This document shows, one piece after another, positions 24,530 through 33,210 of a stretch of 64,000 nucleotides of DNA. The notes beneath the pieces are model-generated. The model was not told the origin of the DNA. It did not search any database and was given only the letters and a program-made list of their open reading frames with translations. The first letter of the stretch is position 1. Every line of letters starts with the position of its first letter. A program made the translations under genes and the position numbers. This stretch comes from a virus. The stretch covers positions 1-64,000 of IMG/VR virus record IMGVR_UViG_3300015242_000020; one strand, given 5' to 3'.

Positions 24530-26979
24530 AGGCTTGCGCCAATCGGGAGCCCACCGATGGTGGACTGCTTGCCGATGCTGCTCCAGCCGATTCCGGAGAA
24601 ACTGGTGGTGAAACCGCCGCCGGAACGCAGGTTGCCCGAATGGGTGACCTGCTGCACGTAGCACTGGATGCCCAGAGTGGGAAAGACCGCGATCATCCCC
24701 GGGTACAGCTCCGGCATAAAGGTGATGTTGACGCTGGCCGACCAGCGGGTGGCCCAGTTGAGAGTGAAGCGGAACACCGAGAAAAAGAACTCCTGCCGGT
24801 GCCCGGAGATGTTGTCCATCGGCTCGAACTGCGGCCGGGCGCCGTAGCGGGCCAGGAAGGACGCGCCGTTGTCGTCGAACTCGGTGCCCACTCGGAACAG
24901 CGCCTTCATCAAAGCCGGCATCTCCACCGAGGCGATACCGGCGGTGGAGACCTCCTGGGCGATCGTGGAGGAGTCCCCGGCGCCCTCCACCCCGGTGGTG
25001 GCCGAGGTGACGAACCAGTGGGTCTTCATCGTCTGATCCGAGCGGGCAATGGCGAAGTTTTCCAGCATCTCGATCGGCTGGATGAGCATCTTGCCGGCGG
25101 TACCCCACCAGCCGAAGTAGTCCGGAAACCAGGCGATGAAGTCGCCGTTGGGGGCCGAGCAGTACTGCCGCAGCCCGGTGGTCATCAGCGAGTCCACGGT
25201 GTTCATGACCGGCTCGTCGTTCATCAGCGCGCGGGCGCCGGAGAGCAGCTCGCCGCCGAAGGAGTTGTTGCCGATCCACTGCCACACGTTGTAGAGCGAC
25301 GTGCCGATATTACCGTCCAATGAGGACGATCCAGTGGTGGTGGTCGTGCCGGTACTTCCGGTCGTGCCGGTGGTGGTCTTTCCCGGAGTGCCGCCGGTGC
25401 CGCTCAAGGTGGCCCCGTTGTAATCCAGAGAGGGGATCAGCCCGGCCAACGTCCAGTGGTTGCTGCCCTTCCCGGAAAACGGGTAGGTACCGACCTCACC
25501 CTGGGTGCGGGCCTCGGCGGTGGTGCCATCGCCCATGGAGATCCCGACGTGGTGCACGCCGGACGCGGAGTTATTGGAGGTGAGGAATACCAGCGCCCCC
25601 TTGGTCTTCTTCGCCACATCGATGGTGATCGGCTTGCAGTAGGAGGCCCACCCCGAGGAGGTATTGCCACTGGGAGATTGACCGTTGCGGGCCATCGCCC
25701 AATTCACCACGCCCGAGCAGTCCATCGCGGCGGGGTGCGCATTCTTTCCATCTCCAGGGTGACCACCGCCCCAGAGATAATTCACGTTCCCCGATAGGCA
25801 CCACGCCGCTGCGGTATCGGCGAAGGTGACCGAGGAATTCACCTTGAGGTTTTTCAGCCCCTGCGCCTGGGTGGGGTCCACCGCCGTGCTGGTGGTGTTC
25901 TGTTTGCCGATCTTCATGCCGGCCGGCGCGAACGCAACGTGCAGCGGCAGCTCGGGGGTATTGTTCTTCGCGCCCAGATCCCCCAGCACTTGCTGACTGG
26001 TCGAGCCGATGATCCGAGTGGCCGACTTGGATAGACCAGGGTCGTAGGAGGGTCCCCAGCCGGCGGCGGCCACGCAGACCGCGTTGCCGTTTTTCGGATT
26101 GACCAGCAGCAGCTTGCGGCCCATCCACCAGGCACGTGCCTTGGCCTCATCGACTCCGGAGATCGGAACAACGCTGCCGGAGTGCGCTCCGGCGAGACTG
26201 GTTTGCAGGTACGGCCACGCCATGGTGGCGAAGTAGGCCCCCGAGGGCTTCGTGGCCTTCGCATCGAGCTGGTTGGAGATCCTGTCATACAACGCGAAAC
26301 CACCGGAGACCTGTGGCAGATCACCGGTGCCTTTCCCGATTCCGGGAATGGATGCCTCACCGGTGCTATACGGGTTGATGCCGTTGACGTAAGAGTCGCT
26401 GCCAACCTGCGCCATCATCGAGAGCTGATCGGCCTCATTGATGATGTCCTGGGCGACCTTGGCAACGGCCTGAAACCAGTCCTCCGGCACTGCTCCGATA
26501 TGGATCTGAGCCTTGGGCCATCCACAGACCTGGGTGAGCAGATCGATGGTTTTCTGCGCCAATCCGCCATCGGTGAGCTTCGACTTCCCCATCGAGTCCG
26601 GAGACAGGTACAGCAGGCTATTCGCTGCGGATGTGGTGGGATCCCAAAACCAGTTCTGCAGCCGCTTCAGCGTGCACGATGCCTGCAGCTGCACCGAGAT
26701 CGGGCTGGTGGAGAATACCGGCACCACGTCGAGATATCCGGTGAAGACTAGTAGGCGGCGGATCCGGGTCAGATACAGCGCGACCTTGTCCATCTCGGTG
26801 AAGAGGTTGTCGTATTTCCGACCAGCGTTGGCCAGCGTAAAGCTGACCGTGGAGACGCCATTGGTAATTCGCTGCACCTGAAACTGGGTGATGTCGGAGC
26901 TGACGTTATAGATCGTGCCGTCGGCGGTCTGCAAATGAATCTCGACCGACGGAGAGTAAACCAGAGAACGTTCAGCCAT
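24526..26979 (-). CDS. Tail hub protein with inserted NlpC/P60 hydrolase domain
   Basis: An 817-residue protein. The N-terminal 110 residues (VEIHLQTADGTIYNVSSDITQFQVQR) and the C-terminal 150 (FRFTLNWATRWSASVNITFMPELYPGMIAVFPTLGIQ) look like the two halves of a gp27/late-control-D-type hub. Between them, residues about 390-525 carry an NlpC/P60 cell-wall hydrolase: WCLSGNVNYLWGGGHPGD, AAMDCSGVVNWAM with the catalytic Cys near 420, and VHHVGISMGDG with the His near 475. A Thr/Gly linker follows. The hub would deliver the peptidase to the wall during injection. Confidence 0.8.
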   Translation of the reverse strand: MAERSLVYSPSVEIHLQTADGTIYNVSSDITQFQVQRITNGVSTVSFTLANAGRKYDNLFTEMDKVALYLTRIRRLLVFTGYLDVVPVFSTSPISVQLQASCTLKRLQNWFWDPTTSAANSLLYLSPDSMGKSKLTDGGLAQKTIDLLTQVCGWPKAQIHIGAVPEDWFQAVAKVAQDIINEADQLSMMAQVGSDSYVNGINPYSTGEASIPGIGKGTGDLPQVSGGFALYDRISNQLDAKATKPSGAYFATMAWPYLQTSLAGAHSGSVVPISGVDEAKARAWWMGRKLLLVNPKNGNAVCVAAAGWGPSYDPGLSKSATRIIGSTSQQVLGDLGAKNNTPELPLHVAFAPAGMKIGKQNTTSTAVDPTQAQGLKNLKVNSSVTFADTAAAWCLSGNVNYLWGGGHPGDGKNAHPAAMDCSGVVNWAMARNGQSPSGNTSSGWASYCKPITIDVAKKTKGALVFLTSNNSASGVHHVGISMGDGTTAEARTQGEVGTYPFSGKGSNHWTLAGLIPSLDYNGATLSGTGGTPGKTTTGTTGSTGTTTTTGSSSLDGNIGTSLYNVWQWIGNNSFGGELLSGARALMNDEPVMNTVDSLMTTGLRQYCSAPNGDFIAWFPDYFGWWGTAGKMLIQPIEMLENFAIARSDQTMKTHWFVTSATTGVEGAGDSSTIAQEVSTAGIASVEMPALMKALFRVGTEFDDNGASFLARYGARPQFEPMDNISGHRQEFFFSVFRFTLNWATRWSASVNITFMPELYPGMIAVFPTLGIQCYVQQVTHSGNLRSGGGFTTSFSGIGWSSIGKQSTIGGLPIGASL

Positions 26980-26982
26980 TGC

Positions 26983-27630
26983 TCACCATATCGACTCGTG
27001 CTGCCTGCCACCGCCGCCTCCGCCACCACTGGTGGTGTCGGGGATCTGAGAGACGGGGATCGGGTCGTAGAGCGTGCCCTGCAGAGAGACCGCTCCGGAC
27101 TGCTGGTTACCGGCCGGATAAAAGTAGGGCGCCTCCTTGGTGTCCTTGCTGGGCAACTTGAACTGCGAAATACCCGCCAACGCGCTCTTCTGCCCTACCG
27201 CCGAGATCGGGCTGGACGCACCTACGAACCGCATCTGGGCTGTGTACTGCAGCACCGGGGGCGTCTGCTCGCCGTAAGTCAGCGGACCCAGCGGGATCCC
27301 GTTGAAGGCGGTGTTGCGAGCCGGCACCTGCACGAAGACGTATCCGCCGATCGACTGGTTGGAGGAGACCTTGCGCATGTAGTTGCGCAGCCAGTTGTTG
27401 AGGGAATCCCGCTCGGCCTTTGACTTGAAGGCGAAGATCAGGTCGTAGGCGGCGATGTACTGATTCAGCGGGTAGTAGACCCGTTGAGCAGCGGCCTCGT
27501 CCTCTGTGGACCCGATGGTCAGGGCGTAGGAGACGTCGGTGCACCGTACGGCCGCCGAGCCGTACTTGCGCACGGTCAGCAGGCAGTTGAACCCCTCGGG
27601 GTAGCCGGAGATCGTGACCTTACTGGGCAC
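26983..27630 (-). CDS. Baseplate or tail-tip protein
   Basis: A 215-residue protein (SKVTISGYPEGFNCLLTVRKYG, KAERDSLNNWLRNYMRKV) ending in a run of glycines. I chose GTG 27630, with GGAGAG upstream, over ATG 27651, which overlaps the previous gene more deeply and has no ribosome site. It lies between the hub and an SLT-bearing tail protein, so a tail-tip or baseplate role is likely; no family was recognised. Confidence 0.65.
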   Translation of the reverse strand: MPSKVTISGYPEGFNCLLTVRKYGSAAVRCTDVSYALTIGSTEDEAAAQRVYYPLNQYIAAYDLIFAFKSKAERDSLNNWLRNYMRKVSSNQSIGGYVFVQVPARNTAFNGIPLGPLTYGEQTPPVLQYTAQMRFVGASSPISAVGQKSALAGISQFKLPSKDTKEAPYFYPAGNQQSGAVSLQGTLYDPIPVSQIPDTTSGGGGGGGRQHESIW

Positions 27631-27826
27631 GGATCTCTCCGGTCGGACCATAGGAGTTGCCGATCAGCTCTTCCCGGTCGGTGGAGGTCAGGTCGTGCAC
27701 GAGCCCCTGGGTGGTGAACAGGAAGCCACCCATCTCCGCTGTGTTGCCTCCCGGGTCGGTGGTAATGACCTGCGGCATCGAGATCGGGCAGTCAGCGCCC
27801 CATTGCGGGGTCACGGGTGTGGTCAT
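27620..27826 (-). CDS. Small baseplate-region protein
   Basis: A 68-residue protein with an ATG start preceded by AAGAGGTAGGAGG. The sequence (MPQVITTDPGGNTAEMGGFLFTTQGLVHDL) resembles DUF2634-type small wedge or tail proteins only loosely. Context is the baseplate cluster. Overlaps the next gene by 11 bases. Confidence 0.6.
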   Translation of the reverse strand: MTTPVTPQWGADCPISMPQVITTDPGGNTAEMGGFLFTTQGLVHDLTSTDREELIGNSYGPTGEIRAQ

Positions 27827-27837
27827 TGGCTCGCCTC

Positions 27838-27846
27838 CTACCTCTT
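27838..27846 (-). promoter_or_regulatory. AAGAGGTAG boundary motif
   Basis: AAGAGGTAG leading directly into GGAGG, 12 bases upstream of the start at 27826. Confidence 0.3.
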
Positions 27847-27867
27847 AGGTGGTCATTAGTCGATCGG

Positions 27868-28893
27868 CTAATAGCCCACGTAGGCACGCCCCGCGCGGAG
27901 GGCCACCAGACCTGGGACATTGTGGATGGATCCATACCGACCCTCGGCATACCGGATTCCACCGATGATGTTGGACACCGGATCGAAGATATCGGTGTTG
28001 TACGGCGCCACCGAGTTCTCGGCGAACGTGGTGTCGATGAGCTGCATCAGCCCCTTGGACGGGTGCCCGGCCGCTGCGTTCGAGTCGCCCCCGTTGACCG
28101 CCTTGGGGTTGTTGGTCGACTCGTACTGGATGATCGTGGCGACGTCGTTGATGTCCTGCGCCGATGGCGTACGGCCGAGGACTTCGAACGCAGTCTGGAT
28201 GTAGGACCGAATCTGGGCGGTCCCCACGGTGCCAGTTGTGCTGCCGCTGGTGTTGCTGCCACTGGTTCCCGGAGTCGTGGTGGTGGCGTTCGCGTCCTTG
28301 CCCTGCGCCACGTTGTTGAGGGTGTTCTCCACGAAGGTGACCACCGACTGGCCCTTGAGAGTGGTGGCCACATCCTGGGCAGACGGCCCGTTGTACTGGG
28401 TCTGACGCCAGCCCACCCCGGTCATCAGCCGAGACAGATAGGCGTCCTTGATGCCCTTGGTGACCACACCGGTGGAATCGGCCACGATAAACAGCGTCAA
28501 CGTCCACTGTGGATTAATGATCTCGTCGTTGTGGTGCACCGAATTACCGTCAGAGGAAGTAAATCCCTTGACGAAGACCTGGAAATCCCACTTGTAAGCC
28601 GGAAAAAGAAACCGCAGCGGCTTGGCGCCGGAGTTGGAGATGGCCTGCTCGGTCCAGGTCTGGACCTGCTTACGGAACCGCTCCTGCGCCTGCCATCCCT
28701 CGGTATCTCCCCGGGCCCGACTGCCATTACCGAAGGATCCGGTAACCGTCATGTCACCGAGATTCACCCCGAATACCTGCACCACTGTGCCGCCCAGCGT
28801 CCGCTGCTGCGCGGTCTTCATCTGATACGTCCAGTTCACGGCGGATGGCTCGATCGGAAAGGTGAGCCCACCCAGGCTCGCCAGCGCCACCAT
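27868..28893 (-). CDS. Tail protein with C-terminal lytic transglycosylase (SLT) domain
   Basis: A 341-residue protein. The N-terminal 150 residues are a beta-rich structural domain (GGLTFPIEPSAVNWTYQMKTAQQRTLGGTVVQVFG), then a Thr/Ser/Gly linker (TTTTPGTSGSNTSGSTTG), then an SLT/lysozyme-like domain from about 235: IIQYESTNNPKAV supplies the catalytic Glu near 259, followed by KGLMQLIDTTF and NIIGGIRYAEGRYGS. SLT domains cut peptidoglycan glycan strands. With the hub's NlpC/P60 domain this gives the tail both a glycan- and a peptide-cutting activity. Confidence 0.8.
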   Translation of the reverse strand: MVALASLGGLTFPIEPSAVNWTYQMKTAQQRTLGGTVVQVFGVNLGDMTVTGSFGNGSRARGDTEGWQAQERFRKQVQTWTEQAISNSGAKPLRFLFPAYKWDFQVFVKGFTSSDGNSVHHNDEIINPQWTLTLFIVADSTGVVTKGIKDAYLSRLMTGVGWRQTQYNGPSAQDVATTLKGQSVVTFVENTLNNVAQGKDANATTTTPGTSGSNTSGSTTGTVGTAQIRSYIQTAFEVLGRTPSAQDINDVATIIQYESTNNPKAVNGGDSNAAAGHPSKGLMQLIDTTFAENSVAPYNTDIFDPVSNIIGGIRYAEGRYGSIHNVPGLVALRAGRAYVGY

Positions 28894-31704
28894 TTAGTTC
28901 CCCGTAGCCGACGGGTATTGGCTGGGGTCGGGCAGGAATGCCGGTGCCGGCACGCCGTTGCGGTTGGCCTGATCGATACTCGCACCGCCGGAGGCAGCAA
29001 AGGTGAACCATCGCGCCAGCTCGTCGCTCGGCTTGATCGTGACCTCGCCGGACCCCGCCGTGGTGCTGACGTCCTTGGCTCCCTTGGGTGCCTTACGTCC
29101 GGCCGACTTGGTCGTGGTGAGACTGCCGCCAGTGCCCGGCGTATTCAGCTCATCGGCACCAGAGAGTTCATTGCCGGTATCGGCATCCCGCACATTGCCG
29201 GTGACGAGCTGGTCCTTATAGGAGTTGAACAGCTCCTGGTAGCTGACCTCTTTCTCACCCGAACTGGTATCGACAATGAAATGCTTGTTCTTGTAGGACT
29301 TCTCATTCTTCAGCAGCGCCTCGGCGATCGCGCTGCGCTTACCGGTGGAGTTGACCATCTGCACGTACTTCTCGGCCTCGCCCGACTTGGTGCCGGCCGC
29401 CGAGTACAGCTCCTGGGTCTGCTTGCTGAGGGCGATCTCTCCCTTGCTCGCATTGGCCGGCGTCAATCCCGCTGCGCCGATGCCCTTGCCTTGGGAGGTC
29501 GCCGAGTTCGTCTGTCCGGTCGACTGACCGGTGACGATCTTCTGGCCGTTGATCTCGGTGGGGTGGTTCGCGGCCTCGCCACCGGAGGCCTGCTTGTTGG
29601 CCTCGGCAGTGGCACCGATATCGCCACCATTGAGCGCGAGCGCACCGAGCATCTGCATGGCCTTGTCCTGGCTCCAGGTGCCCAGACCCAGGGTGGAGGC
29701 CATGCTGATCACCGTGTTCGGCGACAGCTGCCGCTCCTGCACGATCTGCAGCGCCACCTGCTTCTGATCGGACGAGCCGGCGATGTACTTGCCCGTCGAC
29801 TTGTCCTGAGACAGGTTCAGGCTGCCCGCGATCTGCTGGGCCATGTCGGTGAGGTCTTGGCCGCCCAGGTCCTGCCATAGCGTGCGGTAGCTGCCCTCGG
29901 TGACCTGGCCCTGCACCCGGGTGCCGGCGGCGCCACCCACCGCGACCTGGGCCTGGGCGTTGATCGGATTCAGACCGGCCGCCGTGGCACCGATCATGAA
30001 ACCCTGCCCCTGGGTGGTGCCCAGAAAGTTCTCCGAGGTCAGCCCGGCCGAGCGCCCCCACGAGGTCTGCAGGTTGGTGAAGGTCGAGGCGATCTGACTG
30101 GCGGTGGCGCCCGAGCCGGTGGTGTTGCCCAGCAACATTCCATACATCTGGGAGAAGTTCTTGATCGCCATCATCGAGTTTTCCCCGGCACCCTTGGCGG
30201 TGTCGGAGACGGAAGTGATGGCGGTGTTGAGGTTGTTGAAGCTGTCCACTCCGTGCTCGATGTTGGTCCGGATCAGGTTCATCGAGTCGGCCACGTCCAT
30301 GCCGGTCTTCCGGTACTGGTGGACAGCGAAGTCCAACGCGCCAGACTGTGCCCCCCGGGACTCTTCTGTCTGCCCCGGTGCGCTGGCGATGACGCCCTGG
30401 TAGATCTCGCGGGCGGTCGAGCCGGGCATCGTGAGCATGTTGCGCAGGGAGAAGCCCTCCTGCCCGATCCGGTTGGAGAATGCCGAGCTGAAGCTGCCGC
30501 CGGTGGCCTGCTGAAAGGACTGGTTCAGCTGGCGTTGCCGCTGCATCTGGTGCACGCCCATCACGGCACCACCCACAATCAGGCCACCGGGGCCCTCCAG
30601 TGGCCCCAAGAGGGCTCCCATCCGGCCTTCAGAAGCAAAGCTGCCGAGCTTGCCGCCCAGGCCGGACACAGTGCCCTGAACGCCCCGTGAGATCGGGCCT
30701 GCTTCGGCCCGAGTGAAGTCCTCCGGTCCAGGCCCGGTGGGGACCTTGCGGTAGACCTTGGTGATGTTCCCGCTCTCGTCGGTGTCGTAATCGAAATGCC
30801 GCGACTCATAGTCCGACAGCCGCTGCGAGAGGTGGCCAGACACTGCCTGTGCCACACCCGGAATCGACAGGTCAGCGCGGCCTCCTCCCGAGGACCGTCT
30901 CACCGGGGCGCCATGGGCTCCTCCAGGATGAGCAGTCGGGCCGGCTGGACCGGCTGGTCCACGCTGATGCTGCGGTATGGGCCCCAGCGGCTCCTGCTGA
31001 ACGTCAGGCGGGATCGGCCCTGAGGTCATGCCACCGCTGCGAGTGGCATACGGTTCGGACATTCCGGCCGGGAGCTGCTGGCCAGCTCGCCGACCGAACC
31101 TCTGATGGCCAGTAGTGATCGTCGCTGCCGCCGGGGAGGGGGTGGCCTCAGGAGCGTCGGGTGGATGGGCATCAGTAGCCGTGTCCGCGTCCTGAGCGCC
31201 CTGCTGCGCGACCTTCCCCTCATCAACGGGGTGAGTGCCCTCACCGAGCCGGTGTCGGCCGCCTCCGGCCGCCTGAGCGGCTCCCGGACCCAGCTCGTTC
31301 TTGATCTGGGTGAGGATGTGGTCGATCGACTGGGTCTGCAGCGCGGTCATCTCGGCGGTGTGCCGGCGCATCTCGGAGAAGTCCTTGGTGATCTCCTTGG
31401 TCTGCGCGCGCATCGTGTCGTGCATCTGGCTCAGGATCTGGGTGGAAAGCATGTTCTGGTCGGCCTGCTGCTGCAGCAGCTGCTGCAGAGCATTCATCGA
31501 GTCGGTCATCGGGGTGTTGCCGATCGAGCCCATGATCCCGGCCGGCGTCGCAGCGGGCAGCATCCCTGAGGGCATGTAGACCATCTGGTTGGTGGGGGAC
31601 TGCTGGGCGGAGTTCTGCGGCGAGGAGGAGTAGATCGGGACCCCGTCGGGGCCGACCACCTGCGGGCCGAAGCCAGCAGTCAGCGGAGGCAGCGGCCCAG
31701 TCAC
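28894..31704 (-). CDS. Tape measure protein
   Basis: A 936-residue protein of mostly helical, Gly/Ala/Gln-rich composition, in the expected place just downstream of the two tail-assembly-chaperone frames. The N-terminal region includes a coiled-coil (NALQQLLQQQADQNMLSTQILSQMHD) and a Pro-rich, low-complexity section (about 150-290); the central part has a predicted hydrophobic region around GGLIVGGAVMGVHQMQ. At 936 residues the predicted tail length would be roughly 1.5 angstrom per residue, about 140 nm, using the usual rule for helical tape measures. Confidence 0.75.
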   Translation of the reverse strand: MTGPLPPLTAGFGPQVVGPDGVPIYSSSPQNSAQQSPTNQMVYMPSGMLPAATPAGIMGSIGNTPMTDSMNALQQLLQQQADQNMLSTQILSQMHDTMRAQTKEITKDFSEMRRHTAEMTALQTQSIDHILTQIKNELGPGAAQAAGGGRHRLGEGTHPVDEGKVAQQGAQDADTATDAHPPDAPEATPSPAAATITTGHQRFGRRAGQQLPAGMSEPYATRSGGMTSGPIPPDVQQEPLGPIPQHQRGPAGPAGPTAHPGGAHGAPVRRSSGGGRADLSIPGVAQAVSGHLSQRLSDYESRHFDYDTDESGNITKVYRKVPTGPGPEDFTRAEAGPISRGVQGTVSGLGGKLGSFASEGRMGALLGPLEGPGGLIVGGAVMGVHQMQRQRQLNQSFQQATGGSFSSAFSNRIGQEGFSLRNMLTMPGSTAREIYQGVIASAPGQTEESRGAQSGALDFAVHQYRKTGMDVADSMNLIRTNIEHGVDSFNNLNTAITSVSDTAKGAGENSMMAIKNFSQMYGMLLGNTTGSGATASQIASTFTNLQTSWGRSAGLTSENFLGTTQGQGFMIGATAAGLNPINAQAQVAVGGAAGTRVQGQVTEGSYRTLWQDLGGQDLTDMAQQIAGSLNLSQDKSTGKYIAGSSDQKQVALQIVQERQLSPNTVISMASTLGLGTWSQDKAMQMLGALALNGGDIGATAEANKQASGGEAANHPTEINGQKIVTGQSTGQTNSATSQGKGIGAAGLTPANASKGEIALSKQTQELYSAAGTKSGEAEKYVQMVNSTGKRSAIAEALLKNEKSYKNKHFIVDTSSGEKEVSYQELFNSYKDQLVTGNVRDADTGNELSGADELNTPGTGGSLTTTKSAGRKAPKGAKDVSTTAGSGEVTIKPSDELARWFTFAASGGASIDQANRNGVPAPAFLPDPSQYPSATGN

Positions 31705-32102
31705 GGGGTATGTCCATTCAGCTTGGGCGCCAGGTCAGCCCCGGTGATCTGCCCGGTCATGTGCTGCGCCATCCACTGCTCGATCCCGAGCCGCTCCTCT
31801 GGCGAGGGCGGTGGCAGGTCAGCTTCCTTCTCCTGCGACAGCTCCTCGGAGTTTCCGGAGATCCCCAGCTCGGGGATGAACTTGTCCAGCATGCCGACGG
31901 GGTCGGGCATGCGGGCGGCCACCGTAGCCAGGAAGCCATGCCAAAAGTCCTCGGCGTGCTCCCGGGCCTTCTTGCCGCGCTCGATCAGGTTGCGGTTGTG
32001 ATCCAGCAGCACCAAGGTCTCCACCGCACACTCCTGGATCGGGTTGATCCGGTACCCGGTCAACAGTCCGCGTCGCTCGGCTAGCCGAAATTGATGCTCC
32101 AA
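31701..32102 (-). CDS. Tail assembly chaperone, frameshifted extension (T part)
   Basis: The frame is open upstream of its first listed start codon, back to a slippery site at 32132-32138, so it is most likely expressed only as the -1 frameshift extension of the upstream gene. The region (LAERRGLLTGYRINPIQECAVETLVLLDHNRN and the following helices) is helical and ends in ADLAPKLNGHTP. This G-GT arrangement is standard before tape-measure genes and supplies the chaperone needed for tail assembly. The stop overlaps the tape-measure start by four bases. Confidence 0.75.
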   Translation of the reverse strand: MEHQFRLAERRGLLTGYRINPIQECAVETLVLLDHNRNLIERGKKAREHAEDFWHGFLATVAARMPDPVGMLDKFIPELGISGNSEELSQEKEADLPPPSPEERLGIEQWMAQHMTGQITGADLAPKLNGHTP

Positions 32103-32119
32103 ATAGGGATCAATGCCGT

Positions 32120-32653
32120 CTAGCCGGAAGGTTTTCCCAGTTCATCGATCAGCTCCCGCACCGTGGACTCCAGCTCGTAAAACTGGGTGAAGACGTAATC
32201 GATGGTCGGTGCGAACCAGCGATACATCACGTACTCGAACCGGGCCGCAATGTTGGTGTCGTTCTCCCCGTTGCTGATCGGCATCACCGGGAGGTCTTTG
32301 CCATCGACGGAGATGATGCAGGCGGCCACTGTGGCCGCCTGATATGCCTTGGCGGCGAAGTCGGTGTCTCGGTAGCGGCCGGCGGCCACCGCGATCTCGG
32401 CGTACTCCCCCACGTTGAGGGTCCGAATGACGAACCGGTGTCCCATCCACTCGAAGCTTTTCTTCAACGCGCCCAGAAATAGCAGTCCGTTGAGGTCGTC
32501 TCGGTAGCGATCGTCGAACCGGGGAATCTCCGTCTCGGTGGGGGCAGGAGCCACCTCATCGCCACTCTCCAGCCCCGAGAGCGGGGCTACCAGGGTGGGA
32601 TCGAGGGTGTCGTACATCGCCTGGTCCGGCGACGGCTCCTCCGAGACCGGCAT
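32120..32653 (-). CDS. Tail assembly chaperone (G part)
   Basis: A 177-residue protein in the place of lambda gpG-type chaperones. The acidic N terminus leads into a helical domain (LKKSFEWMGHRFVIRTLNVGEYAEIAVAAGRYRD) and the C terminus ELIDELGKPSG carries the slip site GGGAAAA nine codons before the stop region. Its start codon coincides with a dyad I site (32651-32662), so binding there could block translation or transcription of this gene. ATG 32653 has AAGGAG upstream. Confidence 0.8.
   Translation of the reverse strand: MPVSEEPSPDQAMYDTLDPTLVAPLSGLESGDEVAPAPTETEIPRFDDRYRDDLNGLLFLGALKKSFEWMGHRFVIRTLNVGEYAEIAVAAGRYRDTDFAAKAYQAATVAACIISVDGKDLPVMPISNGENDTNIAARFEYVMYRWFAPTIDYVFTQFYELESTVRELIDELGKPSG
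32132..32138 (-). other. Programmed -1 frameshift slippery site GGGAAAA
   Basis: Read leftward, the codons are CTG GGA AAA CCT. A -1 slip on GGGAAAA continues as Thr-Phe-Arg-Leu-Asp-Gly-Ile-Asp-Pro-Tyr-Leu-Glu and joins the downstream open frame. The zero-frame stop (TAG at 32120-32122) lies four codons further on. Confidence 0.85.
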
Positions 32654-32662
32654 ATTTCTATC
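32651..32662. promoter_or_regulatory. Dyad I site on a start codon
   Basis: Leftward reading GATAGAAATATG, whose last three bases are the ATG of the chaperone gene starting at 32653. Confidence 0.5.
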
Positions 32663-32677
32663 TCCTTGATAAACGGA

Positions 32678-33199
32678 CTAAAGAGCCGTTGTATGGGTAT
32701 AAGCAATAGTAATGGTCTTAGCGACCGAAAGTGCGCCGATCTGGACGGTGTCCCCGTCCTCGACGTTGACGATCGTGCAGCGGTGGTAGACCTTGCCGTA
32801 GCGCGAGCCCGAGCCCGACGGCGGCGTGATGATCTTCGTGCAGGTGACGTATTGCGGGGTCTGCGCCAGCTTCTTGAAGATGTCCACGATGGTCTTGGTG
32901 CCTGCCAGACCCTGCATCTGCTCCCAGACCTCTTTGTTCCACAGCTCGCGGATCGAGAGCGTCAACGTGCCGCCATCGAGCACCCGGGAGGTGACGATGT
33001 CGGTGGGCACCTCATACCCCAGCGGGTGGATGAACTCGTAGCCGGCACCGCCGGTGGACAGCGCCCGCTGCCCGGAGTCCTGAACGCCCTCCAGGTAGGC
33101 AATCGGCTTGCCCTGATATTGGAAGGTCGTGTAGTTGGACCCGACGGTACGGACGCCGGTCTGCCTGGTGTCGCTCGGCACCACGCCTGGTGAAGTCAT
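32678..33199 (-). CDS. Tail tube protein
   Basis: A 173-residue protein between the sheath and the tail-assembly chaperones, the standard place for the major tube protein of contractile tails. Beta-rich with a compact layout (YTTFQYQGKPIAYLEGVQDSG, IVTSRVLDGGTLTLSIRELWNKEVWEQMQGL). Size fits the family (about 150-180 residues). It forms the inner tube through which DNA passes. Confidence 0.8.
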   Translation of the reverse strand: MTSPGVVPSDTRQTGVRTVGSNYTTFQYQGKPIAYLEGVQDSGQRALSTGGAGYEFIHPLGYEVPTDIVTSRVLDGGTLTLSIRELWNKEVWEQMQGLAGTKTIVDIFKKLAQTPQYVTCTKIITPPSGSGSRYGKVYHRCTIVNVEDGDTVQIGALSVAKTITIAYTHTTAL

Positions 33200-33210
33200 T
33201 GTTCAGCCCC

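Noticed and set aside
27817-29880. 687-codon + strand frame opposite the tape measure gene
   Set aside because: Same reason: a shadow of the GC-rich codon pattern of the tape measure and SLT-domain genes.
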